Assembly (NCBI GenBank): GCA_907165135.1
Contig: OU015567.1
Coordinates: forward strand, 7,197,001 to 7,261,000
Reading direction: 5' to 3'
DNA: 64,000 nucleotides
DNA from: Oikopleura dioica
Lineage: Eukaryota; Chordata; Appendicularia; Copelata; Oikopleuridae
Position numbers and translations under genes: made by a program. Position 1 is the first letter of the stretch; every line of letters begins with the position of its first letter. A model generated the notes under the pieces. The model saw only the letters and a list, made by a program, of their open reading frames with translations. It ran no database searches and was not told where the DNA came from. Below are positions 34,379-46,440 of this stretch, piece by piece.

Positions 34379-34387
34379 TATATAAAG
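34379..34387 (+). promoter_or_regulatory. TATA box
   Basis: TATATAAAG lies 94 bp before the ATG of the next gene, with no acceptor-like AG between TATA and ATG that looks used. This matches the pattern seen for GLDC: TATA-driven, probably not trans-spliced. Confidence 0.65.
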
Positions 34388-34472
34388 CCCCCGAAACTGG
34401 CATTTTCGCCATTCAAAAATCCTTCGATTTTCAACAGAAGAAAACAGCAACCACCAACAATCAACCTTCAAG

Positions 34473-34817
34473 ATGCCACTCCGATGCCTCGCCAACGCGA
34501 TCGCATACTGCTGCGGGATGCAAGTCGTGATCCTCGAACAGAGGGTTGAGGAGAACGAGGAGAAGATCCAAGACAACCAGGACGCCATCGAGGAGATGAA
34601 ACTTCAAATCACCCATCTGAAGAAAGGCATCCCTTTGCCCTCTGCGAAGAAGACCGTCATCGTCGAGAAACCAAAGGAGTCGAAGGCATCAAACCCCTGG
34701 GGCTCTGGAACCAAGAAGCCTTGGGGAGTCCCCGAAGAAACCAAGAAGGACAGCGGCGAGGATGAAGAGTACGAATTTCCTTATAAGTACGTGAAAGAAA
34801 GCCATGGCTGGTACTAA
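34473..34817 (+). CDS. 114-aa coiled-coil protein, intronless
   Basis: Single-exon ORF. The N-terminus MPLRCLANAIAYCCGMQVVI has four Cys within about 17 residues or in a short hydrophobic stretch, possibly lipidated. Residues about 20-52 form a heptad coiled coil (LEQRVEENEEKIQDNQDAIE, then MKLQITHLKK). The C-terminal half is Lys/Pro/Trp-containing (NPWGSGTKKPWG) and acidic (GEDEEYEFPY). Codon use is strongly C/G-ending, as in highly expressed genes. Family not recognised. It has its own TATA box. Confidence 0.75.
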   Translation: MPLRCLANAIAYCCGMQVVILEQRVEENEEKIQDNQDAIEEMKLQITHLKKGIPLPSAKKTVIVEKPKESKASNPWGSGTKKPWGVPEETKKDSGEDEEYEFPYKYVKESHGWY

Positions 34818-35122
34818 GTCGCTTCATCCCAAAACTTCTGCAACAACATCCTGATCATTCCTCCTAACATCTGGAACACTTCTGGCTTTGCAGAAGGGCC
34901 CTTTTTAGGGCCACAAATCCTTTTACCTGAGCTTGCTCGGTTTTAGACTAACTTTTAGTTCTTCCCTACTCTTCAGATTCATTTGAGAATCTAATTTACT
35001 CATTTAGTGTCATCGGACTCCCAAAATTCGATGGGAATTCTTGACCTCAAAATGTATCATAAACTACGGGATTAAAAGATGTGATTTATCTTGATTCTGT
35101 ACGTCGAAAGTATCCCTCACCC
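34818..35122. other. 3' flank
   Basis: Contains ATTAAA at about 35072 as a possible polyA signal and a GC-containing imperfect hairpin AAGGGCCCTTTTTAGGGCC at about 34896. No gene. Confidence 0.4.
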
Positions 35123-35470
35123 CTACCACCTGCAATTCTTCAAAAGCTCATTCTTTTTTATCCGAGTTTCGGAAGAAAAGCAAGGTGTTTGAGGTCCGGA
35201 ATAAATTTTACAACTTCTCCACTTCTCTAACAAGTCAGAATTCCGCTGATTTTCACAAAAAATTGTGACTAACTCAGAGACGTTGAATCGTTCGAAACTG
35301 GCGCGTCGCTCCTCCGCCCACGCAGAATAGTCACGCGTGAACAAAGTCTCATTACAGTCGATCCAACAGTAGGGCCTTTTTTCGAAAAAGTACAGTGGAC
35401 TGTTTCTCGCTTTCTCGTCCGACTGAAGAGAAAAATCGGAATTGTGAGAGTGCGCTTTTGGCTGTTCCAT
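35123..35470 (-). CDS. uncharacterised ORF, possible intronless gene
   Basis: Open from an ATG at 35470 (MEQPKAHSHNSDFSLQSDEK) to a stop at 35123, 115 aa, with segments such as RPYCWIDCNETLFTRDYSAW that look globular. Upstream on minus is a GC-rich stretch with CACGTG and a CCAAT box (GGCCAATCA), promoter-like. It would be divergent from ANKRD39. No family recognised, and splice sites could break it up. Confidence 0.4.
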   Translation of the reverse strand: MEQPKAHSHNSDFSLQSDEKARNSPLYFFEKRPYCWIDCNETLFTRDYSAWAEERRASFERFNVSELVTIFCENQRNSDLLEKWRSCKIYSGPQTPCFSSETRIKKNELLKNCRW

Positions 35471-35598
35471 CACGTGCGGGCGCCAGGGCGAGCCGCGCGT
35501 TGATTGGCCGTCGCGAGCGCTAGTCAAAACGCGCGTAGAGAGCCCGGAGAAAGAATTTTTCGAAAAAAAAGAGAGTAAAGGAAGATTGCTTTAGCGGA

Positions 35599-36368
35599 AT
35601 GGGACATGAAAAGGACTGTAATTGCCACGTGAAATCGACGGGTTTAGAGCAATCTTTGGATGAGCTTGATTGGCAAAGGTTTTTTTAATTAATTAGGAAG
35701 ATATTATCGTAAGTTTTATCAAAGAGGAATATGGGGAGCAGCTTTTGAAGGAAATTTAGAAAAAGTAAAGAAAAAAATTGCGAATCTAAACAAACATGAT
35801 AATTATGGCTTTACTGGAAAGTGAAATATTTCACTAGTTTAAAAAATAATTAAATATTTATTTGAAAATTAGTATTTCGCTCCTGAAAGCTATTCATTAT
35901 GCAGGCATGGATGGAAAATCTAGAATCAGATTTTTGTTTCTAGAATATTCTAAGCGTGTTTTGCGAGTTTTTCCGGTTCAAAAGTTTCTGCTTTTCCAAC
36001 CTTACAATTCCAGCGCGACAGAAACACAAGCACATAATTCAATTCTTACTGAACCAAAGGGATATTGAAGTAAACGCTAGAACTAACGGTGGATGCACTC
36101 CCCTTCATAGAGCAGCCATTACAGGTGCTTTACTGTGAAATACAGTAAGATAAGAAGTAATTAAGGGGATCAATCGGTGGTAGAGCTATTTCTAGCGAAA
36201 AAATCCGTCGATTTCTCAGCGGTTGATGACGAGGGCCAAAATTTTCTCCACAAACTTGCCAAGTCCAAAAAATTCTCGAAACAGTTTTTATCTAGAATTT
36301 TCGCTAACTATTCCGAACTCCTCGTTTCTGACAATTATTCCAAACTGCCTTCTGATTATCAATCCTAA
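35599..36368 (+). CDS. ANKRD39: ankyrin repeat protein, ANKRD39-like, with two GA-AG introns
   Basis: Exons 35599-35678, 35725-35816, 35891-35914, 36014-36124 and 36166-36368 give 169 aa (human ANKRD39 is about 183). Hallmarks are an N-terminal Cys/His patch (CNCHVKS), then SLDELDWQRGIWGAAFEGNL, and ankyrin repeats with FTAIHYAG, GGCTPLHRAA and DDEGQNFLHKLA. Introns 2 (35817-35890) and 3 (35915-36013) start with GA and end with AG. Only these junctions restore the ankyrin consensus (YGFT joined to AIHYA) and keep phase. The function of ANKRD39 is poorly known. TTGCTTTAG lies four bases before the ATG, so probably trans-spliced. It is the first of seven closely spaced plus-strand genes. Confidence 0.85.
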
Positions 36369-36539
36369 TTTCAATTTTATGAAATTGATCTTTTTTCTCA
36401 CAAAATTTCTTATTTTTAGACGGTTTATTTTGAGGCAAACTTGGCGAACAAAAAAATTCGTGCGTATTCGCCAAGATCGCAAAGGAGAAGGAGTCAATCT
36501 TCAATTCCCTAAGAAGATTTCCTAAAAAAGGAAATCGGG

Positions 36540-37824
36540 ATGGACGAAGATACCAAGCTGGCGCTTGAGCGGCAGAAACAAATAAACGACATCAGCAACT
36601 ATAAGAAACTCGAGAAGATCGGAGAAGGAACATATGGCATCGTCTACCGCTGCAAATACCTTCCAACAGGACAAACTGTTGCAATGAAAAAATTTCGTCT
36701 GGGAGACGAGGAAGAAGGAATTCCGCCGACAAGGTAAGACTTAAATCGTTTTGGGCTGTTTCAACGCAATTCTAGCGTTCGCGAAATCTCCCTGCTCAAA
36801 GAACTGAAGCACCCGAACATAGTCGACTTGATCACGATTTTGGTGGAAAAGGAGAAAATCTATCTCGTGTTCGAATTCATGCCCATGGATCTCAAGCAAT
36901 ATCTCGACTCCCTCAAAAGTAAATAAACCCCTTTCCCCTTCCCACTCTAACTTCAAATTTCAGACGGAGGAAAATGCATGCGCGAAAAACTCGTTCGATC
37001 ATACATGTTTCAGCTTGTTTGTGTAAGTCAAAGACCACTCCCTTCCTCGCTTTTCTGACAGTCATTCATTAGGGCTTGTCATTTTGCCATAGTCGTCGAA
37101 TACTCCATCGTGATCTGAAGCCACAAAATCTTCTGATCGACGAATCTGGCAACATCAAACTTGCTGATTTTGGCCTCGCTCGCGCTGTTTCCATTCCTGT
37201 CCGCGTCTACACCCACGAAATCATCACCATGTGGTACAGAGCGCCGGAAATTCTTCTCGGTCAAAAGGTAGGCATTCATTCTTGTTTCTGGCGACTCAAT
37301 GAGCTCTAGAACTACTCTACGCCCGTGGATGTCTGGTCCTTAGGCGCAATCTACGCAGAAATGACGACATGCAAGGCCCTCTTCCCTGGCGATTCGGAAA
37401 TCGATCAAATGTTCAAAATCTTCCGCATTTTGGGAACGCCGAGCAAAGACTGCTGGCCCGAGGTCGAAAACTTGCCCGATTTCAAAGTCGAGTTCCCGCA
37501 GTTTCCGCCGATCGGCATCCTGAATCGACTGAAAGAGCAAAACAAAAACATCGAGCTTTGCAAAGAAGGACTTGACTTGATGACGTCGTTCTTGCATTAC
37601 GATCCAAAGAAACGATTGTCCATGCGCAAGGCCTTTGACCATCCATACTTCGACAAGCCACAGTAAGATCTTTTCCTCTGCTCATGAGCTGATTTCTCTT
37701 TTTCAGCTTGGACCGAAAGATGTACCAGGCAATGCGATGCCCTGTGGTCCCCGACTACACGAAACCAGACGCGAATACAGGGGCGCTGAACCTGAACACA
37801 TCGCTCAATTCGATGGAACAGTAA
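36540..37824 (+). CDS. CDK1: CDK1-type cyclin-dependent kinase with PPTSVRE motif
   Basis: Exons 36540-36733, 36776-36918, 36964-37022, 37073-37267, 37310-37662 and 37707-37824 give 353 aa. All kinase landmarks are present: [10 protein letters not shown] (inhibitory T-Y pair), VAMKKF Lys, C-helix [14 protein letters not shown] in place of [25 protein letters not shown], and the activation loop Thr in [14 protein letters not shown]. Serine/threonine kinase for cell-cycle control, partner cyclin B or A. There is an N-terminal extension of about 20 residues and a C-terminal tail of about 30 beyond the kinase core. Appendicularians are reported to carry several CDK1 paralogues with variant PSTAIRE helices, so this is probably one paralogue. 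Introns are all GT-AG and short. It sits 171 bp after ANKRD39 and 180 bp before RPS4. Confidence 0.93.
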
Positions 37825-38004
37825 CTTTCCTCGTTCTTTCCTTTTCTCCATTGAAAAGAAGTATTCAAACCGTTCCCCATTCACACTGAAACACTTTGTG
37901 ACATTCCAGTCATTCACACACCTGCCCCACTAAACTCAAACATTTTCTACTCCCCTTTTTGTAACAAAATCAATCGTTTCAGATTGAAAGGGACCAAATA
38001 AATC

Positions 38005-38936
38005 ATGACCCGAGGTCAGAAGAAGCATCTGAAGCGGCTGAATGCCCCCAACCACTGGATGTTGGACAAGCTTACCGGTGTCTACGCCCCCAAGCCTTCC
38101 CAGGGTATGATATAGCCCTTGCCTTTTTTCGGCAGAAGTTGTCACGGAACTAATCTTTTGATTAGGACCCCACAAGCAGCGGGAGTGCCTCCCCCTCATC
38201 CTTTTCCTCCGTAACCGATTGCACTACGCTCTCACCGGTGCAGAGGTCAAGAAGATCCTTATGCAGCGATTAGTCAAGGTCGACGGCAAGGTCCGAACCG
38301 ATGTCAACTTCCCCGCTGGTTTCATGGACGTCATCTCTTTGGAGCGAACCAACGAGCACTTCCGATTGATCTACGACGTCAAGGGCCGATTCGCTGTCCA
38401 CCGAATCACCCCCGAGGAGGGCAAGTACAAGCTCTGCCGTATCACCAAGATCGGTGTTGCTGCCAAGGTAAGATCAACCCTTAGAATCAAGGAAGACTAA
38501 CTCAAATTTTCCCTGCAGGGTGTTCCATTCGTCGTCACCCACGACGCCCGAACCATCCGATACCCCAACCCCGACATCAAGGTCAACGACTCCGTCATCC
38601 TTGACATCGAGTCTGGTGCCATCACCGAGCACGTCCGATTCGACACCGGATCCCTCTGCATGATCACTGGCGGTCATAACTTGGGTCGTGTTGGAGTCAT
38701 CGCCTCCCGAGACCGACACCCTGGTTCCTTCGATATCGTCAACATCAAGGACGCCACTGGTGCCGTCTTCGCCACTCGACTTGAGTAAGACTCAATTCCT
38801 TTGTCACGATCCTATTTTCCATTCTAGCAACGTCTTCGTCATTGGCCGAGGAAAGCAGGCCCTCGTCTCCCTCCCACGACAGAAGGGAATCAGAATCTCC
38901 ATCGCTGAAGAGCGAGAGAAGCGACTTGCCCGTTAA
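38005..38936 (+). CDS. RPS4: 40S ribosomal protein S4 (eS4)
   Basis: Exons 38005-38104, 38166-38467, 38519-38784 and 38828-38936, 258 aa. Nearly colinear with animal eS4: [93 protein letters not shown]. Part of the small ribosomal subunit. TCGTTTCAG ends 21 bases before the ATG with no donor partner, as expected for a trans-spliced, translation-related transcript. Strong C-ending codon bias. Introns are 50-61 bp. Confidence 0.97.
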
Positions 38937-39048
38937 TTTGTCCCTGTGCGCGTAAAACTGTACTTGTGAAGATTTAACTGCGGCTACTGTCCAAAACCAG
39001 AAATTAAAGGATCACTCTTTTAGATCAAAGGACTCTTAATTAATCGAT

Positions 39049-39320
<272 letters not shown>

Positions 39321-39531
39321 GTGGACAGCTCCACCACTCTTGTCTACTCAGTTCTGCTGTGTGTGATAAATAAACAAAAATGGAGTAAAATCGGTCTCGT
39401 TTCCAAATAGTTTTAAAATTTCGCAGGATTCAGCTAGTTAAAATCCTTTGACGCATGTTTTCTTCCTATAGAGGTGATAGTTTTTAATGATGCGCGAATT
39501 CAGATGAGTTGAAATCGTCGAAAAATAAACC

Positions 39532-42500
39532 ATGACAGACGTGGCCGTAATCTTACAGAGCCTGGAGTCGGGCACGCTCCCGATGCAGTCAGGACTCTCG
39601 GCGCTTTTGATGAAGTCTCGCGACAATCCGGTAGAAGTTCTTTCCTCTGTTCCCTTTCTCGTCCAGCGATTATCGAACGAAAATGACTTGAACAAGATCT
39701 CCATTATTCTAAACATCTTTTGTGAGCTGCTTGGCGCCTCGGAAAGCGAGAGAGTTGGTGATTCCACTGCCGAGAGCATCATCAAGTCGGATGTGTTGAC
39801 GACGCTGTTCAGTTTATTGCCCGAGACGGAGTTTTCTGTTAGATTCCCTCTTTTGCGAACGCTTCTTTATACTTGTCAACGAGTACCGAAAGATGTCCAA
39901 CTGGCAGCCGTGTCATCTGGAATTGCGATTGGACAATTAACTGGTATTCTTCAGGATTCTCGAGAGATTCTCAGGTTTGTTTTATCCGAGAACTTATTAT
40001 AAAACGATTCCCAGGAATGAAGCTGTGCTACTTTTCTCAGAACTATGCGAGGATAATCAAGACTTGCCAGTTCTTTTCGCCTTTGAGTCTGGATTCGAGC
40101 TGCTTATCCACATTTTTGAATCTGAATCTTGGGCTGATGGCGGCGTCGTTGTTCAAGACTGCCTCCAACTCATGTGGCTGGTGTTGAACGAAAATACGAA
40201 CACGCAGTCATTTTTCAAAGAAATGGGGTTCATGCACAAGCTCCTTCCGCTCTTCGCCGCTCCCGAGCGTTGGGGAAAAAGAAGAAGTGCAATCGCTTCG
40301 TCCTCGGTTCAGCTATTTTCCGTCTTTGTTTCTCCTTCTCTTCCGGCTAATCATGTGATAGCGATGGTGCAAACGATGGATCAAATCGGTCTTTTGCCTC
40401 ATGTTCTCAACCTTGTTCGCTCTCCTGGATGCCCAGACGAAGTCGTCGAGTCCTGCTTGATTCATCTTTCCCGAGTTTGTTCGCAGTCTTCAACGCAATC
40501 AATTATCGATTCTGGAGTCTGTCTCGCTGCTCTAACACTAACCCTAAACTCTGAGCGACGCTTTCCCTTGCGCCAGGCCGGCTGGGAACTCACAAGAGCA
40601 TGTATTCAACGATCAGCAGTAACTCAACAAGAACTTGTCTTTGGGATTTCTCAAGCGACGGCTGGAGATACGACACAACCAAAAACATTCGGCTCTCTCA
40701 TGGGAAGACATATTTTAGTAGCTCTCATGGGCGGCGACGCAAGCTGCTGCTGGTTCAGTGCCACTATTCTCGCCCGTTGCTTGACCGATCCTTCAGTCAA
40801 AGAATGGCTTCTCACAGTGAAGCTTCCTTACCAAGACTCAGACGGTTCTGTCAAACGATCCGTGACTTTATTTACGATTTTGACATCGAGAATACTGCAG
40901 AGACCCGTTCGCCTTGCAATCTTGCTCTTACTCGCTTCCTGGTCACATGGTTCCCCTGGTGCTATCGCCGCTTTATTGTCCAACTCTCCTGAAACGCCCG
41001 AAGCTAACTCCCTCCACGTCCTGCTCAATATCCTTTCGCAAAATCCGAATTCGGACGATCTTCTCGACATTTCCGAGCGATGCGTCTCCAGCTACATCCT
41101 TCTCCTTGCCGTATTACAGCTCCCAGCTGTGCGCGGACAACTCATTCCCGTTCTACAGCAACTGGGTGGTCGATTTGTTGATCCACTTAGAATCGCTAAT
41201 AAAAAATCGTCAATGTATAAAAGTGGCGATCTTTTGCTCGAGGAAGATTTTAGGAAGCTCGTCCGTGATGCGTTACCAGCGGCGGAAGAAATCATGAAAG
41301 TCCAGTTGAAGCCAAAAACTCCCTCTCCTACCCAAACACCCGCTCCTAAAGCAAGTACTCCGGAGCCGAAAAAGGAAGAAGAGCTGGAAGAAAACCGTGA
41401 TTCCGAAATGAAAAGTGAGCACTCGAGCCCAAGCCCCTCTCCTATTCCAACGATGGACTCTTCCATGACAAAAGAGGCCGACACTTCATCTATCATCGAA
41501 AAAGAAGAACTAGAGCAGCAAATCCTTGACATGTCAAATGAACTGATTTGCCTCAGAGAACGAATCAATGATCTGGAATCTGAACTCGATACGAAATCAG
41601 TTGATGTCGAAAAATACTCCAACGAAGTTAAATCGCTTCAAGAAAATTTGGAAGGAAAATCAGCTGAGAGCAACAAAACTGCGGAAAAAATCAAAGAACT
41701 TGAAGCTAACTTGGAAGAAAAATCCAAAGACAACATCAGCTACAGCCGTAAAATTGATGAACTTGAGGAGCAATTGATTTTGCTAGAATCAGAATCAAAC
41801 TCAACGGCTGCTACTGCAAATGGTGATGCTAAACCTGGTGATCAGAGTCAATCGAAAAGAATCAAGGAGCTCGAAGCCGAGTTGAAATCAGTGACACTGA
41901 AGGCAAATCATTCAAAAATTGCGATGACCAATTTGGAAAAAAGTATTTCAAGTTATCACGACAAAATTAATATGCTCGAAGGTGAAGGGACTTTTTTTAT
42001 TTGATCTGGTGTTCGACTTGTCTTCTGGAATTAAAATAACATTCTAGCGCGAAATGTCGAGATCCAAACGCATCTGACTGGGGTTGAAGAGCACAACAAA
42101 AAGCTAAAGAGCGAGTTGATCGAGAAAACGACGCAGTGCGAAAAGTCAGAAGAAGAAGTTCGTGTGCTGATGTCGTCTACGTCATCGGATAATATTGAAA
42201 ACGCAACAAAGATTCAGGAGTTGGAGGCTGAGCGAGACTTGTTGCTCTCTGAGAATACTCAAAAGTTTGATCAAAATCGCGTCTTGCAGGTAAGCCTTTT
42301 CTCTTTTTTCAGTTAAAAAACAATCCCCATTACTAATGGGCCATTAGGATCGAATTCTGAAGCTAGAAACACTTCTGAAGCAGCAAAACGAGTTTATTGA
42401 CAAGCACGAGCAAGAGGCCCAAAACAATAGAGATATCCAAGAGAAGATTGTTCTCCTGGAAGATGCGCTTCAAGACATGGAAGCGAGACACAAGAGAGAG

Positions 42501-43594
42501 ATGAACTACAAAGATGATGCATTGAGCGAGCTTGAGCGACAGTTGGACCGAAAAGAGTAAGTTTCAAAACTGTTAAGGATAAGATGAAATTGATTGATTT
42601 TTCTGTTCAGAAGTCAGGCAAAAGAAACGAAAGAAACCATCAGCGATCTAAAAGAAATGCTCTCAGAGACGAAGGAAACAATCCACGAACACGTAGCTGT
42701 GATCGGAAGTCAACGAGCAGAGATAGACTCGCTGCGTAATTTGCTCGATCAAAACGGAATCGAGGTAAGTCAGGAAATATCATTCAATATTTTCTGATTA
42801 TTAGAGTTTGGAGGAAAGGGCGGTCAAAAGCACTGAAAGCGCTTTTTCAACTAGACCTGGCTTTTCAAGGATTCCGAAACTAGTTAGATCCAGGGAGAAA
42901 TCGTCGAGTATTTCATCCGACTCATTGGAGGTTAAATGAATTAACCGTCGTAAATCATCATAAATGTCCATTATAAACTTTATAACACTTTATAACTTCG
43001 CTAACAAATACAGAAACAAATGCGAATCAACCTAGCGTAAATCGTCGAAAATTGTCTAAAATCATATTTTCGTTCCATACTTCAGTTAAAGCTCTCTTAA
43101 GCTGCCTGCTAGGAAGAACTCAAGTGGAAGTACCGAGCGTGTCCGTCAATCATCAGCCGAGTCCTCGACCCCTACTGTAGTTGAAAACGGAGATCAAGGA
43201 GAGCCAAAAGATCTAGGTAATGCTTCCCCAATCCTCATTTCCCTGACGATTACCAAATGACTAGACATGATGCATCTCCAGAAACCAGTCCACGCTGACG
43301 TCTTGCTGCGAATCGACTCGACAAATAGCGAGAGCTCAAGAACCTCAAATTCGAAAGCTGAAAAACCTGAGAGCAAACCTTCAGCAACCTCGCCTTCAAT
43401 CGAGATAACAGCAAATTCCGAGATCATCAATCAGTCTTCCCAGAATCCCCCTAAATCAGAAGAGTCAGATGGTAAGTCAATGAAACAGGGGGCGAGGTAT
43501 CTAACCATTTTTAGATTCATCCTCTTTAGAAATTCAGGCATTCTCGTTTGCCAAATATTTTAAAGATCAAGCATCAGAGGGTGATATTTTATAA
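39532..43594 (+). CDS. USO1: general vesicular transport factor p115
   Basis: Nine exons (39532-39974, 40015-41981, 42048-42289, 42348-42556, 42611-42764, 42805-42930, 43117-43216, 43265-43471, 43515-43594) sum to 1175 aa in frame, which supports the splice calls. The N-terminal half is an armadillo-type globular head (LLPETEFSVRFPLLRTLL, GVVVQDCLQLMWLVLNENTN, FFKEMGFM, WFSATILARCLTDP). The second half is a long coiled coil (about residue 490 on), ending in a Ser-rich low-complexity tail longer than usual and lacking the strongly acidic C-terminus of vertebrate p115. It tethers COPI/COPII vesicles at the Golgi and binds GM130, whose gene lies 8 kb downstream. Intron 6 is 186 bp; the others are 40-70 bp. 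Confidence 0.92.
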
Positions 43595-43714
43595 AATGCA
43601 CGCTTTGATTTTTTCCACTCACTATTTTTAACACACGCTTTTCATTTACCGCCAATAAACCTGCCCTATCTTCAAAGAAACAGTTATTGAAAATCAACGA
43701 AGCTTCAAGACTGA

Positions 43715-44162
43715 ATGGTAGATTCAGTTTGTAATTTAGAATTCTTCGACTCGCCCAGATCATCACACTATGAGCATTTACGAAGGATGATGCCCTCGGC
43801 AGTGTCATCTGGAGCCGATATTTCAGCCAACGAAGGGTTCGACTATGACGCCGATGTAACTGAAACCAAACGACGTAAATCAAAGATTCAGCTTGACAGG
43901 TAATCAGAGCACAAAAAGCCCAAAATGGAAAATGAGTGTATGTCGCTTCAGAATTCGACAACACGGAGAGAAGCAGAAAATCAGGGAAAAGTCCAACGAA
44001 GCAGACAACAAGAGCCAAGAGCAGGATAAGAACTCCTCCGAAAAATCATCTTCTAGTAAATCTTCGAAGAAACCAAACGCGCCTAGCTCAAGATCAAAAG
44101 CAGCGCAAAAGAAGCCGAATAAAAAGATCGCCAATAAGCCCCCTCGATCGAAGAGGAAGTGA
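43715..44162 (+). CDS. basic, Ser/Lys-rich protein, unknown
   Basis: Exons 43715-43899 and 43952-44162 join in phase to give 131 aa. The N-terminal half reads FFDSPRSSHYEHLRRMMPSA and FDYDADVTETKRRKSK. The C-terminal half is rich in Ser and Lys (SSEKSSSSKSSKKPN ... KKIANKPPRSKRK) with nuclear-localisation-like clusters. It starts 120 bp after the p115 stop, after an AATAAAC (about 43652) and an acceptor-like GCTTCAAG 5 bases before the ATG, so it is probably an operon member. I do not recognise the family; the first codons could instead be an intron end. Confidence 0.6.
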
Positions 44163-44558
44163 TACTTTCACACCTCACTATAGGGATGAAGGCAGTTTCA
44201 GTTTTTTAGTTAACTTATATAACTTTTATGTTTATTCAACTTTTAGTTTTACCTTCACTTTTCATCATTTCTGTATTCTGTATTAGAAAATATTTCTACT
44301 GTCTAAGTTCCGTTTTGTATCTATTTCAAAAATTATAATTACATCCGCCTATCAGTTTGTTCTTATCAACATCAATTCTTCTATTGACCTAATTTCAATT
44401 ATGATGATTTCATTTTTCCTTTCTTCTTCTTGTATATTTTCTCTAACTTATCTCATGGTACCGGACCGCATGTGTGCAATATGGAGTAAAATAACAGTTC
44501 CGAAAAACATTTCCTCTATTTCTTTTCATCCCTCTATTCAGGCAAGTTCGATTGGTAA
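44163..44558. other. 3' UTR / spacer
   Basis: AT-rich, no gene supported. An acceptor-like CTCTATTCAG ends at 44541, 17 bases before the next ATG. Confidence 0.5.
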
Positions 44559-45756
44559 ATGTCGGAGAGAAAAAGATCTTGGGATGGACTCGACGATGAG
44601 CTTTTAGAGCCTAAAAAGGTATAGAACTTTCTTTTGAATTCATTTTAATATCTTTTGAAGGGAAAATTAGACAACGAGGAAGAGCATGACGAGGACGCTC
44701 TGTTGCTAAATGAAGATCTCGATGATGATCTTCTCAAAGACTCGGACGCGGAGCTAGAAAATGAGCTGAATGGAGCGGATAATCTTTCCGACAGTGAGCT
44801 AGGTAAAAATAATATCAGAGTAACACCGGTAAATACTTTTTTCAATTTAGACCTCGAAGACAAGGAAGAGAACAAAGAAGAAACAGTCGAGAAAGAGGAA
44901 AAAGCTCAAAGCAGCAAAACTGAAAGCCCCAAGAATACAGAACCAAAAGATGAGCTCGCGGTTGATCTCGAAGAAGAAGAGCTCGACTACGATGACGAAT
45001 TGTCCGACGATGGGTCTGCAAAGGTTCGAGAGTCCAAATTCAAAAGCGAACGGAAAGATGAAAGCGAGCCTATTCGAACAAAAAGGTATTTCCTGAGCAT
45101 TTTTTATGCCCTAGCCCCTCTTTTCTAGCCCTAAAGACATCCCTGATAAACTGGAAGTATCAAAAGAAGTGCAGGAAAGGATAGAAAAGGCAGACAACGA
45201 GAACAGAAACCGCCGAAATAATCGCAAGCGCGACAACGAGCGTCACAACAACTCAAGTCGTACAAATCCGCCACTGCCGAAAAACGCTCCGCCGGTGATT
45301 CGTTACGGCGTGCCACCTCCCAACATGGGTCACATGCCTCCGGGCCCGCCGATGAATATGCCTGGCGGGCATATCCCACCTATGCCGTTTCCGCCAGCTT
45401 CAGCCATGGTAAGAAAGCCGGCATTCTTCATTGTGAAGCACTGAGTTAATCGATCTTTTAGCAGCAGCAAAATAATATGAGAAAGATCCACGTAAATCCA
45501 CGATTTCGCAACGCAAGTCAAGCCCGAGCAACTCCCATGGTAAGCAACGCCTTCCAGAGAGAGTCCTTGATCTGTTTTGTCTTAGCCCCCTCGTCCAGTC
45601 TACAACCCTGTCCAGCCGCCGTATGGGATGCCGCCAGGGTTAGGAGCACCACCAATGATGGGTGGTCGTCCCCCTTTTCCTCCAGGACCACCCCCAAACA
45701 TGGGGATGGGTATGAATTTGCCCCCACCTATGATGCCTCCCCGGCCGTACAAATAA
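44559..45756 (+). CDS. RBM33-like acidic and Pro-rich RNA-associated protein
   Basis: Exons 44559-44618, 44661-44802, 44851-45085, 45129-45408, 45462-45539 and 45586-45756 give 321 aa. The N-terminus is acidic, with DEDALLLNEDLDDDLLKDSD and DNLSDSEL, which resembles the start of RBM33 (EDLL ... LSDEELNDDLLQSDNED). The middle is Glu/Asp- then Arg/Asn-rich (ENRNRRNNRKRDNERHNNSS). The C-terminus holds a KIHVNPRFRN motif and long Pro/Met/Gly stretches (MPPGPPMNMPGGHIPPMPF). No RRM is visible. RBM33 takes part in mRNA export and processing; assignment is by architecture, so moderate. Introns are all GT-AG, 42-53 bp. Trans-splice-like acceptor before the start. Confidence 0.7.
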
Positions 45757-46440
45757 TTGATAAAATTGTAGAATTTTACAAACAAGACATTTTAAGATTT
45801 ATGAAAATCTCTTTACTTTATTGCCTAAAATTGTAAATAATAATACTTGAAGAAAAAATATTTTCTATTACAATTTCTCCTTTATTAGTTCAAAAATGAA
45901 AGAAATATCTCCAAATCTCATCTTTATCTCAAGAATTTCTGCTTTAAAATCTTTAAAGTTTGCTAATATTAATATTATTATTACTGTATTTCTGTCATTA
46001 CCCAAGGTTGTTGCTTTCTGATATATCAAAATAATCTTTTTTAACAAAAAATCTGAACTTTAACCTTCTGACTGTATTTTTCAACCAACAAGTCAACTTG
46101 GTGATCCCATAAAAAAGAATTTACCCGTTTCTGTTTCTTTAGTTTCTTGATCTACCAAACCAATTGTTTAATGAAAACAAATGTAACAAATCGACAATTC
46201 ATTCTGCAATGTGTTTCCCTTGATGATTCAATTTCCTGCTGTACGAGAGATAGTTCCAGTGTCGACGAAATTCACGATTTCAAGAAGACGAATTTCAACT
46301 CAAGAAGTTAAAATTTTTAATTATCCAATTACTGCCTCAACAATCCGAAAAATAAACAATAAGACTTTCGCAAAATCGTAAATCGTTGGTATTCTTTCAT
46401 AAATCGAACTGCAGTAACATTTAGTAGACGGCAAATTGAC
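45757..46440. other. AT-rich intergenic spacer
   Basis: Convergent 3' ends of the RBM33-like gene and the 47-aa gene. No other feature recognised. Confidence 0.5.
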
